Source: an uncultured Sphingorhabdus sp. (GTDB lineage Bacteria; Pseudomonadota; Alphaproteobacteria; Sphingomonadales; Sphingomonadaceae). Taken from it: a stretch of 5,161 nt of DNA. The stretch covers positions 1-5,161 of the forward strand of contig CALMYW010000434.1 in NCBI GenBank assembly GCA_937873665.1, in the 5' to 3' direction. Shown here one piece after another: positions 1-5,161 of this stretch. Numbering within the stretch: the stretch's first letter is position 1; each line of letters begins with the position of its first letter. Under the pieces are notes generated by a model. The model was not told the origin of the DNA. It did no database searches and worked only from the letters and a program-made list of their open reading frames with translations. The translations under genes and the position numbers were made by a program.

Positions 1-37
1 GGCCCCAGTGCATTATTGGGACACAGATTCACGGTAG
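1..37. repeat. Left terminal inverted repeat (IRL)
   Basis: Bases 1-37 are the exact reverse complement of 5125-5161; base 38 is the first mismatch (G here, T in the inverted right end). Length fits the 38-bp ends of Tn3-family elements. The inner end reads CACGGTAG, resembling the conserved inner box of Tn3 ends (CACGTTAAG in Tn3), where TnpA binds. The outer end starts GGCCCC rather than the usual GGGG. A GATTC lies at 26-30. This end is next to the 3' end of the cargo gene. Confidence 0.96.
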
Positions 38-75
38 GGCCTTAAATGCCTCTGTCCTGCACATTTTGGCCAGCC

Positions 76-1428
76 TTATCTCCGTTCGTTTTCCACGCCG
101 AGCTCACGCCATAGCCAAGAATAATCATACGTTGCCATCGGGTCTGTATCGTCGGGCTGTTGGGCACTTCGATTTTCGATATATTTCAGCCACTCCACAA
201 GTTTGACTCGCCCGTTCGCCGACTTTGAGGCTGCGCGCGGGGTGATGTCCCCAAGCATGCCGACTGGCTGATCGAGTGTTTCTCGATATGATTTGTCGAG
301 CATCTCATGAACAAGCTTGGTCGCAATCTCTGGCGGGACGACCGATTGGGGCGCCTCATTTCCTTCATGATCCGCACGCATTTGATCGATGGTTTGAATC
401 TCGGTTAGCGGCGCGCGCACCAGATTTCCAAGAGCTTTAGCAAATAACGGCGTGCCTGCTTTCGCACGTTCTGCCGAATTCACTGTCAGGGTGACGAACC
501 GTCCTTTCATCTCAATATTGCCCAGTATTGGGGTGCCGTCTTCCATCGTGCTGTTGAACTCCACACCGCCATCTTTCTTGTCTTTCCGTTTGGTTGGCTT
601 GGTGCCCAACCAATTCCAGAACGTCGCGCTTTCGCGATGCAGTGTTTTGACGGTATCAAGCTGTGTGCCAATGGCCGTTTGGGTCACGCCCGCAGCGATT
701 GGGAAACGCACACTATGGAAGACCAGTTCGTCGCCATCGCTGTTGTAAACCATCGGCGCAATGAGACCCATGGCCTTGGGCAAGGTGTCGAACAGCCAGG
801 CATTGGTGAACAGCGACGCTGCGTCGGCGAGCAGCGCATCACGATCGGCATGAATGCCTTCATCCCGACTTTGCCGGCAAAGGTCATCAAACCCCTTCTG
901 AAACAGCGTTGTGCCTTCCAGGGTAAAAGGCAACACACCACCAGCCAGAATGTACTTGCCGTTCATTGGCACAACGCGTGCCGCGATCCTGTCCCATGTT
1001 TTGAGCGATTGCGTCGCCGAATGTTCATGCACGAGCAGCGGCTCACCGCCGCGCACCATGTCGCGGAGCGTCATCGATTGGCCCGGTACAATTTCGCTGG
1101 CTTCATAAAGGCTCATCACCGATGTGCGTAGCGCCTTCATATAGGTTTTGCTCTGTACTTTTTCGTTCCAGCCCCGCCGTTTGATATAATCATCGACAAT
1201 GTTGACGCCGTCAGGATCGAAGCCCTGTGTCAGAAAATCCTCGAACGCGCAGCCCCAAAGCGTGCGATCCCAGTGTTCCCCCAGAATTTCACCAATCTCT
1301 TCATATTCGATGTCAAGCGCGGTCATTATTGGCGCAAAATGGTCGCCCATGACCTCTTCAAGTCGGTCGTGCCACTCGGCACGCGACAGATATTTGATGA
1401 GTCCGCTCAAATCATTACTGGGTTTCAT
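76..1428 (-). CDS. Cargo protein of unknown function with a DUF2384-like (Xre/MbcA/ParS toxin-binding-like) C-terminus
   Basis: This 450-aa protein has no assigned function. The ATG at 1428 was chosen because GAGGAG (1438-1443) lies 9 nt upstream; the frame stays open to 1506, but that extension would run inside tnpR. Visible regions: a helical, acidic N-terminus (about 1-110); a probable beta-rich segment at about 112-168 (EIVPGQSMTLRDMVRGGEP, then SATQSLKTWDRIAARVV), which recalls a module I associate with SEC-C-type proteins; a lysine-rich linker at 277-285; a segment with LTVNSAERAKAG (314-325); and a C-terminal region at about 368-450 with LDQPVGMLGDITPRAA (385-400), VEWLKYIENR and YDYSWLWRELG. 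The LDxP..LG..TPR..A pattern resembles the toxin-binding region of Xre/MbcA/ParS antitoxins. Only two cysteines (C60, C184) are present, so there is no SEC-C zinc motif. No signal peptide or membrane span is evident, so it is probably cytosolic. It follows tnpR by 13 bp and is probably co-transcribed. No toxin partner is present. The reading frame is certain; the domain call is tentative and made from memory. Confidence 0.85.
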   Translation of the reverse strand: MKPSNDLSGLIKYLSRAEWHDRLEEVMGDHFAPIMTALDIEYEEIGEILGEHWDRTLWGCAFEDFLTQGFDPDGVNIVDDYIKRRGWNEKVQSKTYMKALRTSVMSLYEASEIVPGQSMTLRDMVRGGEPLLVHEHSATQSLKTWDRIAARVVPMNGKYILAGGVLPFTLEGTTLFQKGFDDLCRQSRDEGIHADRDALLADAASLFTNAWLFDTLPKAMGLIAPMVYNSDGDELVFHSVRFPIAAGVTQTAIGTQLDTVKTLHRESATFWNWLGTKPTKRKDKKDGGVEFNSTMEDGTPILGNIEMKGRFVTLTVNSAERAKAGTPLFAKALGNLVRAPLTEIQTIDQMRADHEGNEAPQSVVPPEIATKLVHEMLDKSYRETLDQPVGMLGDITPRAASKSANGRVKLVEWLKYIENRSAQQPDDTDPMATYDYSWLWRELGVENERR

Positions 1429-1437
1429 GCGGTCATT

Positions 1438-1443
1438 CTCCTC
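1438..1443 (-). promoter_or_regulatory. Shine-Dalgarno of the cargo gene, overlapping the tnpR stop codon
   Basis: The minus strand reads TGAGGAG, then 9 nt, then ATG. The first two bases of GAGGAG are the last two of the tnpR stop codon. This fixes the cargo start at 1428 and suggests translation coupled to tnpR. An ATG between this site and 1428 is out of frame and hits a stop after three codons (ATG ACC GCA TGA). Confidence 0.75.
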
Positions 1444-2014
1444 ACAAAGCGGCCTCCTGCCGTGCAGCAGCGAGGACCCTGCTGATCGTTGGTTCGCTGA
1501 CGCCATAAAGCTTGGCCATCTGCGCGGCGGTCTTTCGACCGGTTATCACGTTTTCCACGACATCGCCGCGCTGCGAGGGTGTGAGTTTCGGGCGACGCCC
1601 ACCTACACGGCCCTCAGCGCGGGCTTGAGCAAGGCCAGCGGAGGTGCGCTCGCGGATCATCGCGCGCTCGAACTCCGCGAAGCTGCCCACCATTTGCATC
1701 ATCATCCGTCCTGCAGGGGAAGTCGTGTCGATGTTTTCGGTGAGCGAACGAAACCCACCGCCTGCGGCTTCGATGCGGTCGAGGATGTGAAGCAGGTCCT
1801 TGAGCGAGCGCGAAAGCCGGTCGAGCTTCCAGACGGTCACGACATCGCCGGTGCGGAGCTGGTCAATCATCCGGTGCAGCTCGGGACGATCCCAGCGTCC
1901 GCCACTGGCCGCTTCCTCGAATATGCGTTCGCACCCAGCTCCTTTGAGCGCGCGACGCTGGAGCGCCGTGCTTTGATCGTCGCCTTTCGAGACACGGGCG
2001 TAGCCGATCAGCAC
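1442..2014 (-). CDS. tnpR: Serine resolvase of the Tn3 family (TnpR)
   Basis: This 190-aa small serine recombinase resolves transposition cointegrates at res. The N-terminal catalytic domain (about 1-125) starts GYARVS, with nucleophile Ser9 (Ser10 in gamma-delta resolvase). KLDRLSR (63-69) supplies D65, R66 and R69, matching gamma-delta D67, R68 and R71. The long E-helix region follows (about 100-136, with FAEFERAMIRERT). GRRPKL leads into a C-terminal helix-turn-helix (about 161-181, KTAAQMAKLYGVSEPTISRVL). Length matches the family norm of 180-200 aa, and all key residues are present, so it should be active. The start is GTG, with AAAGGGA (2021-2027) 6 nt upstream. It diverges from tnpA across a 131-bp gap, as in Tn3 and gamma-delta, where the resolvase also represses both genes. 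The cargo gene follows 13 bp downstream. An invertase-type function is less likely given the neighbouring tnpA and res-like repeats. Confidence 0.95.
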   Translation of the reverse strand: MLIGYARVSKGDDQSTALQRRALKGAGCERIFEEAASGGRWDRPELHRMIDQLRTGDVVTVWKLDRLSRSLKDLLHILDRIEAAGGGFRSLTENIDTTSPAGRMMMQMVGSFAEFERAMIRERTSAGLAQARAEGRVGGRRPKLTPSQRGDVVENVITGRKTAAQMAKLYGVSEPTISRVLAAARQEAAL

Positions 2015-2027
2015 CTGTTGTCCCTTT

Positions 2028-2045
2028 CACAAACGAACGTTTGTG
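2028..2045. repeat. 18-bp palindrome just upstream of the tnpR ribosome binding site
   Basis: CACAAACG and CGTTTGTG are perfect 8-bp arms around AA. The palindrome abuts the tnpR Shine-Dalgarno (2021-2027) and shares two bases with the next inverted repeat. It may be part of the resolvase subsite closest to tnpR, or an operator for tnpR. The symmetry is certain; the role is inferred. Confidence 0.75.
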
Positions 2046-2078
2046 TCGCCAATTTGAGCCGAACGGAAATTGGCGACA
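2044..2078. repeat. 35-bp inverted repeat, probable resolvase-binding subsite
   Basis: TGTCGCCAATTT (2044-2055) is repeated as its exact reverse complement at 2067-2078 around an 11-bp centre. Two inward-facing TGTC-led 12-bp half-sites, with a total length of 35 bp, closely match the layout of gamma-delta res subsite II (34 bp), whose half-sites also begin TGTC. This is the strongest single symmetry in the element apart from its ends. Confidence 0.75.
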
Positions 2079-2097
2079 TTGCGTCTTGCAATATCCT
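2070..2097 (+). promoter_or_regulatory. Possible sigma-70-type promoter for tnpA
   Basis: TTGGCG (2070-2075, four of six matches to the -35 consensus) and TATCCT (2092-2097, four of six to the -10 consensus) are 16 bp apart, with the -10 box about 48 bp before the tnpA start. The -35 lies inside the right arm of the 2044-2078 inverted repeat, so bound resolvase would block it, consistent with the known autoregulation of Tn3-type elements. Match quality is modest. Confidence 0.3.
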
Positions 2098-2108
2098 CTT
2101 TCAAAACG
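2082..2108. repeat. Imperfect 27-bp inverted repeat, candidate crossover subsite (res I)
   Basis: CGTCTTGCA at 2082-2090 matches the reverse complement of 2100-2108 (CGTTTTGAA) at seven of nine positions. The length is close to the 28-bp crossover subsite I of gamma-delta, and it lies on the tnpA side as expected. The spacing from the 2044-2078 repeat is shorter than in gamma-delta and the centre is not an obvious TA or AT dinucleotide, so the assignment is weak. Confidence 0.35.
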
Positions 2109-2134
2109 ATGGCAAATGGCAAGAGGTTTTTGAA
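2100..2134. repeat. Inverted repeat spanning 35 bp next to the tnpA start
   Basis: TTCAAAA (2100-2106) and TTTTGAA (2128-2134) are perfect 7-bp arms around 21 bp. The end-to-end length equals that of the 2044-2078 repeat. The right arm touches the tnpA Shine-Dalgarno (2133-2138). It could be the tnpA-proximal resolvase subsite or a hairpin in the tnpA leader. It shares its left arm with the 2082-2108 candidate, so the two are alternatives. Confidence 0.4.
2109..2122. repeat. Tandem 7-bp direct repeat (ATGGCAA twice)
   Basis: ATGGCAA occurs twice back to back, centred in the 2100-2134 inverted repeat and upstream of the tnpA ribosome binding site. It may be a protein-binding motif or chance. 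Confidence 0.5.
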
Positions 2135-2145
2135 GGGAATTTGTA

Positions 2146-5109
2146 GTGCCCGCCCGTATCCCGATGACAGAAAAGCAGCGGGCGGCACTGCTGGCGCTGC
2201 CAGACACCGAAGAAGCGGTCGTCCGCTATCACAGTTTCGATGAAAATGACCTTGCGGCCATCGCGGAAGCTCGCACTCCGGAAACCCGGCTCGGCTATGC
2301 GCTCCAGCTTGGCTGCCTTCGCTTTCCCGGAAGGCACCTGCAAAAAGGCGAATTGCTCCCGGCTATCATGCTCGACCATATTGCCGAGCAGATTGGCGTC
2401 GATGTCGATGTTATCGCCCAGTTCGCTCGCCGGATGCAAACCCGCTACGAGCAGCTCGCTGCCATCAAGCGGCGGTATGGTTTTCACGATCTCACCCACC
2501 CCCGGCGGGCAGAACTTGCCAAATGGCTTGCCATTGAGGCGCTTGGCCTGACTGACGGCAAGGTTCTGATCGAACGACTGATCACCAGAATGCGCGAGCA
2601 GCGCATCATCATCCCGGGCGTCTCGGTGATCGAGCGCATGGCCGGTGAGGCGATGCACGCTGCTGATGCCTGCGTCACAAGCGATGTCCATGCTCTGATC
2701 GACGACGAACAGCGCAGCGCGCTTGAAGCCCTGCTGATTGAAAAAACCCATGCACAGCAAAGCCGCCTCAGCTGGCTGCGCGAACCGGCGTCACGGGTAG
2801 GAGGTCGAAGCCTCCTCGAAATCCTCGACAGGATCGATTTGGTTCGTTCAACAAAATACGCCGAGGTCACTGTTCCCGACGAATATTTGCCACGGCTCGC
2901 ATTGATGGCGCGCGAGGGTGCACGGCACACCGCGCAGGCACTTCAGCAGATGGGACCGGCACGCCGCCTGACAACATTGGTAGCAACACTGCGGGAGCTG
3001 GAAGCAACATTGAGCGATGCAGCAATTTCGATGTTCTCGGCATTGGTCGGTCGCGCCAATCTCAATGCGCGCAAACGGCTTGAGGAGACGATTGCCGTTG
3101 CCGATGAACAGGGGCGTGCACGGCTGACGCGCATTGCGGCAGTACTCGAAGCATTGGCCAAGGCTGCTCGTAGCGGCAGCGATATTGCTGTTGCCGTCAC
3201 GGCAATCGCCGAGCTCGACATCATTGAAGCCGATGCCGCGCTGATCAGGCGAACGATCAAGCCGGGGCGGCCCGATGTCCTGGGTGAGCTCGTGTCAGAA
3301 TACCGGGTCTTCAAGCAGGTTGGCGGCCGATTTCTTGCGTCTTTCGCATTCGAAGGCCGAACGGCAACAGCACCGCTGCGCACCGCGATGGGGGTGTTGA
3401 TTCAACTCGCTGGAGACTGGCGTAAAGCGCTGCCTGCTGACATTCCGCTCGGGCATATCGACCTGCGCTGGCATCGCCATGTCGTGAGTGGTGGGAAAAT
3501 CGACCGCACCTTTTGGGAACTGGCTACCTACTTTGGAGTTTCGGCCGCACTGACGTCCGGTGATCTCTGGGTTCCCACATCGCGCATCCATCGCTCGCTT
3601 GAAGATTTGCTGACGCCGCGAATACCAGCGACCGCGAATGTTACTGTGCTTTTGCCGAAGTTACCAAGGCTGAGCGCCGACGAATGGCTCAGCCAGAAAG
3701 CAGCTCAGCTGGACGCTGCCCTGCTCGAAACGGCCAATGGGCTGTCTGGCAAAGAACAGCTACTGTTCACCGGTGACAAGCTCAGATTCCCCAAAGGGCC
3801 CAAGGCCGAAGAGCTTGAAAATGATCCCGCCAAGCTGCTTGCCTCGCGCACCTATGGCGCGCTGCCGACGATCCGGATTACAGATGTGCTGTCGCAGGTC
3901 GCCCGGTGGACTGGCTTCGTTGATCATTTTGGGCATGTATCGTCAGGCCTGCCGCCGAGCGACGAACGGGCATTTCTCGCCGCGTTGATAGCTGAGGCAA
4001 CCAACCTGGGCTTGACGCGAATGGCCGATATTTGCGGTGTAGCGTCCCGGCGGGCGCTACTGCGGATGCAGACCTGGCACATGCGTGAGGACACATTCCG
4101 CGCCGCGCTTGGATCTTTGACCGATGCCATTCATGCCGAGCCGATGGCCAAGTGGTTCGGTGAAGGCTGGCGCGCCTCTGCCGATGGCCAGCATTTCTAC
4201 CTCGGAGGCCCAGGCGAAGGCGGTGGGACGGTCAATGCGCACTATGGCCGTGATCCCATCGTGAAAATCTACACGACGATCACGGATCGCTACGCGCCGC
4301 TGCACCAGACTGTTATCGCCGGAACGGCAGGCGAGGCCATCCATGCGCTTGATGGCATACTCGGGCACGAAAGCGGGGTAGCCATCTCATCGCTGCATAC
4401 TGACGGCGGCGGTGTGTCGGATATTGTGTTTTCTGTCATGCATCTGCTCGGCCTGAATTTTGAACCCCGCATCCCGCGCCTGTCCGACCGGCGACTTTAC
4501 GCCTTCGAGCCGAAGGCGCGTTATGGAAGGTTGGCACCGCTGTTTGGTTATCGGCTCGATGCAAATCTAATCCGCGCGCACTGGGATGACATCAACCCTC
4601 TGATTGACGCGATGCGTAACAAGGTCGTGACGCCGTCGCTGATCTTCAAGAAGCTCTCGGCTTTCCGCCAGCAAAACTCACTGGCGGCAGCACTGCGCGA
4701 AATAGGCCGTGTCGAGCGCACCCTGTTCACGCTCCGCTGGTTCGAGGATCCAGCACTGCGCAAGCAGGTCACTGCCGAACTCAACAAGGGCGAAGCCCGT
4801 AACACACTGGCGCGGGCCGTGGCATTCCACCGGCTTGGCCGTTTTCGTGATCGCGGCCACGAAAATCAGCAGACCCGTGCCGCCGCGCTCAATCTCGTTA
4901 CAGCCGCCATCATTCTGTTCAACTGCCGATCACTAGATCGCGCAGTCAGCGCGCTCAACATACGCGGAGCCGGCAGTAATGACGAAGCACTTGGGCAGCT
5001 TTCACCGCTTGGTTGGGATCACATCAATCTGACCGGCGATTATGTCTGGTCGGACCCGGCAGAATTTGACGCCGATGGCTTCCTTCCGCTCAAAATCCGC
5101 CAGCGATGA
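2146..5109 (+). CDS. tnpA: Tn3-family transposase (TnpA), full length
   Basis: This 987-aa DDE transposase binds the terminal inverted repeats and carries out strand transfer for replicative transposition; the size is normal for the family (about 960-1,020 aa). The N-terminal DUF4158-type DNA-binding region spans about residues 5-165 and includes LGYALQLGCLRFPGR (49-63). The C-terminal DDE_Tnp_Tn3 catalytic domain spans about 585-970. Catalytic residues are D680 (ASADGQ), D753 (HTDGGG) and E883 (LNKGEARN), spaced 73 and 130 residues, against 76 and 130 in Tn3 (D689, D765, E895). The family signature HINLTGDYVW is at 959-968. The start is GTG at 2146, with AAGGGA (2133-2138) 7 nt upstream; an in-frame ATG at 2164 is the alternative, but the upstream residues resemble normal TnpA N-termini and the ribosome binding site fits the GTG. 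The gene ends 15 bp before the right inverted repeat. No frameshift or stop is present, so it is likely active. Confidence 0.97.
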   Translation: MPARIPMTEKQRAALLALPDTEEAVVRYHSFDENDLAAIAEARTPETRLGYALQLGCLRFPGRHLQKGELLPAIMLDHIAEQIGVDVDVIAQFARRMQTRYEQLAAIKRRYGFHDLTHPRRAELAKWLAIEALGLTDGKVLIERLITRMREQRIIIPGVSVIERMAGEAMHAADACVTSDVHALIDDEQRSALEALLIEKTHAQQSRLSWLREPASRVGGRSLLEILDRIDLVRSTKYAEVTVPDEYLPRLALMAREGARHTAQALQQMGPARRLTTLVATLRELEATLSDAAISMFSALVGRANLNARKRLEETIAVADEQGRARLTRIAAVLEALAKAARSGSDIAVAVTAIAELDIIEADAALIRRTIKPGRPDVLGELVSEYRVFKQVGGRFLASFAFEGRTATAPLRTAMGVLIQLAGDWRKALPADIPLGHIDLRWHRHVVSGGKIDRTFWELATYFGVSAALTSGDLWVPTSRIHRSLEDLLTPRIPATANVTVLLPKLPRLSADEWLSQKAAQLDAALLETANGLSGKEQLLFTGDKLRFPKGPKAEELENDPAKLLASRTYGALPTIRITDVLSQVARWTGFVDHFGHVSSGLPPSDERAFLAALIAEATNLGLTRMADICGVASRRALLRMQTWHMREDTFRAALGSLTDAIHAEPMAKWFGEGWRASADGQHFYLGGPGEGGGTVNAHYGRDPIVKIYTTITDRYAPLHQTVIAGTAGEAIHALDGILGHESGVAISSLHTDGGGVSDIVFSVMHLLGLNFEPRIPRLSDRRLYAFEPKARYGRLAPLFGYRLDANLIRAHWDDINPLIDAMRNKVVTPSLIFKKLSAFRQQNSLAAALREIGRVERTLFTLRWFEDPALRKQVTAELNKGEARNTLARAVAFHRLGRFRDRGHENQQTRAAALNLVTAAIILFNCRSLDRAVSALNIRGAGSNDEALGQLSPLGWDHINLTGDYVWSDPAEFDADGFLPLKIRQR

Positions 5110-5124
5110 CCTGGCGGGCGAGTA

Positions 5125-5161
5125 CTACCGTGAATCTGTGTCCCAATAATGCACTGGGGCC
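5125..5161. repeat. Right terminal inverted repeat (IRR)
   Basis: This is an exact 37-bp reverse complement of bases 1-37, beginning 15 bp after the tnpA stop codon, the usual close placement in Tn3-family elements. It carries the mirrored GAATC at 5132-5136. Perfect identity of both ends suggests the element is recent or under selection to move. Confidence 0.96.

Larger units (their letters stand above)
2015..2145. promoter_or_regulatory. Putative res site and divergent tnpR/tnpA control region
   Basis: This 131-bp gap between divergent tnpR and tnpA is the position of res in Tn3-type elements. It is dense in symmetry: an 18-bp palindrome (2028-2045), a 35-bp inverted repeat with 12-bp arms (2044-2078), an imperfect 27-bp inverted repeat (2082-2108), a further 35-bp inverted repeat (2100-2134) and a tandem 7-bp repeat (2109-2122). 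Known res sites hold three resolvase-binding subsites of about 25-35 bp, with the crossover subsite nearest tnpA in Tn3 and gamma-delta. Function follows from position and symmetry. Which repeat is which subsite cannot be settled by eye. A possible tnpA promoter lies inside; no convincing tnpR promoter was found. Confidence 0.8.
1..5161. mobile_element. Complete Tn3-family transposon with one cargo gene
   Basis: The element runs exactly from one terminal inverted repeat to the other and contains an intact transposase, an intact serine resolvase divergent from it, a repeat-rich intergenic region between them, and one passenger gene. Family assignment rests on the TnpA catalytic signature (D680, D753, E883), the roughly 38-bp class of inverted repeat, and the resolvase/res module. 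Known Tn3-family elements move by replicative transposition through a cointegrate that TnpR resolves at res, and usually make a 5-bp target duplication; the flanks needed to see that are outside the window. No resistance, catabolic or heavy-metal genes are present. The element looks autonomous because both transposition genes are uninterrupted. Confidence 0.95.

Noticed and set aside
38..75. A terminator or small gene between IRL and the cargo gene
   Set aside because: No hairpin with a T-run and no open frame with a ribosome binding site can be seen in these 38 bases.
1429..1506. N-terminal extension of the cargo by 26 residues to an upstream ATG at 1506
   Set aside because: It would lie entirely within tnpR in another frame and lacks a supporting ribosome binding site, whereas the ATG at 1428 has GAGGAG at good spacing.
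2028..2078. Alphaproteobacterial LexA box (GTTC-N7-GTTC) in the control region
   Set aside because: GTTC/GAAC words are present near the palindrome but no pair has the required 7-bp spacing.
2078..2092. ATTGC-N5-GCAAT hairpin as a terminator
   Set aside because: The arms are only 5 bp, no T-run follows, and it sits in the promoter/res region; it is more likely incidental or part of a binding site.
1199..2146. Long open frame on the + strand (315 codons) antisense to tnpR and the 5' part of the cargo
   Set aside because: It is the GC-rich antisense shadow of tnpR and the cargo; it has no recognisable domains and overlaps the res region and two well-supported genes.
2101..2760. 219-codon open frame on the - strand across the tnpA start
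   Set aside because: It is antisense to the conserved TnpA N-terminus and the control region; no domain is recognised.
1..5161. CRISPR array, tRNA or rRNA gene, or a second insertion sequence
   Set aside because: No regularly spaced repeats, no RNA-gene-like sequence and no second transposase frame were seen.

Overview
The window is one complete Tn3-family transposon, bounded at its first and last bases by perfect 37-bp terminal inverted repeats (1-37 and 5125-5161). It holds three genes: a full-length transposase (tnpA, + strand), a divergent serine resolvase (tnpR, - strand), and one cargo gene of unknown function directly downstream of tnpR on the same strand. Nothing outside the element is visible, so neither the target-site duplication nor the host context can be seen.

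Layout from left to right: left inverted repeat (1-37); a 38-bp gap without a gene (38-75); the 450-aa cargo gene (76-1428, -); tnpR (1442-2014, -), separated from the cargo by 13 bp; a 131-bp control region (2015-2145) packed with inverted and direct repeats, which is the expected place for the res site and the divergent promoters; tnpA (2146-5109, +); a 15-bp gap; right inverted repeat (5125-5161). Divergent tnpR and tnpA around a shared res region is the arrangement of Tn3/gamma-delta-type elements. All three genes appear intact, with no frameshift or internal stop.

Working model: TnpA binds both ends and carries out replicative transposition. TnpR resolves the resulting cointegrate at res, and probably represses both promoters. 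The cargo is very likely read from the tnpR transcript, since its Shine-Dalgarno overlaps the tnpR stop codon. The C-terminal part of the cargo resembles the Xre/MbcA/ParS (DUF2384-type) toxin-binding region, but no partner toxin lies in the element. This is the one genuinely undescribed component here.

The GC-rich, GC-biased coding sequence and the style of the three proteins suggest an alphaproteobacterial host, perhaps a sphingomonad. This rests on recalled resemblance, not on a search.
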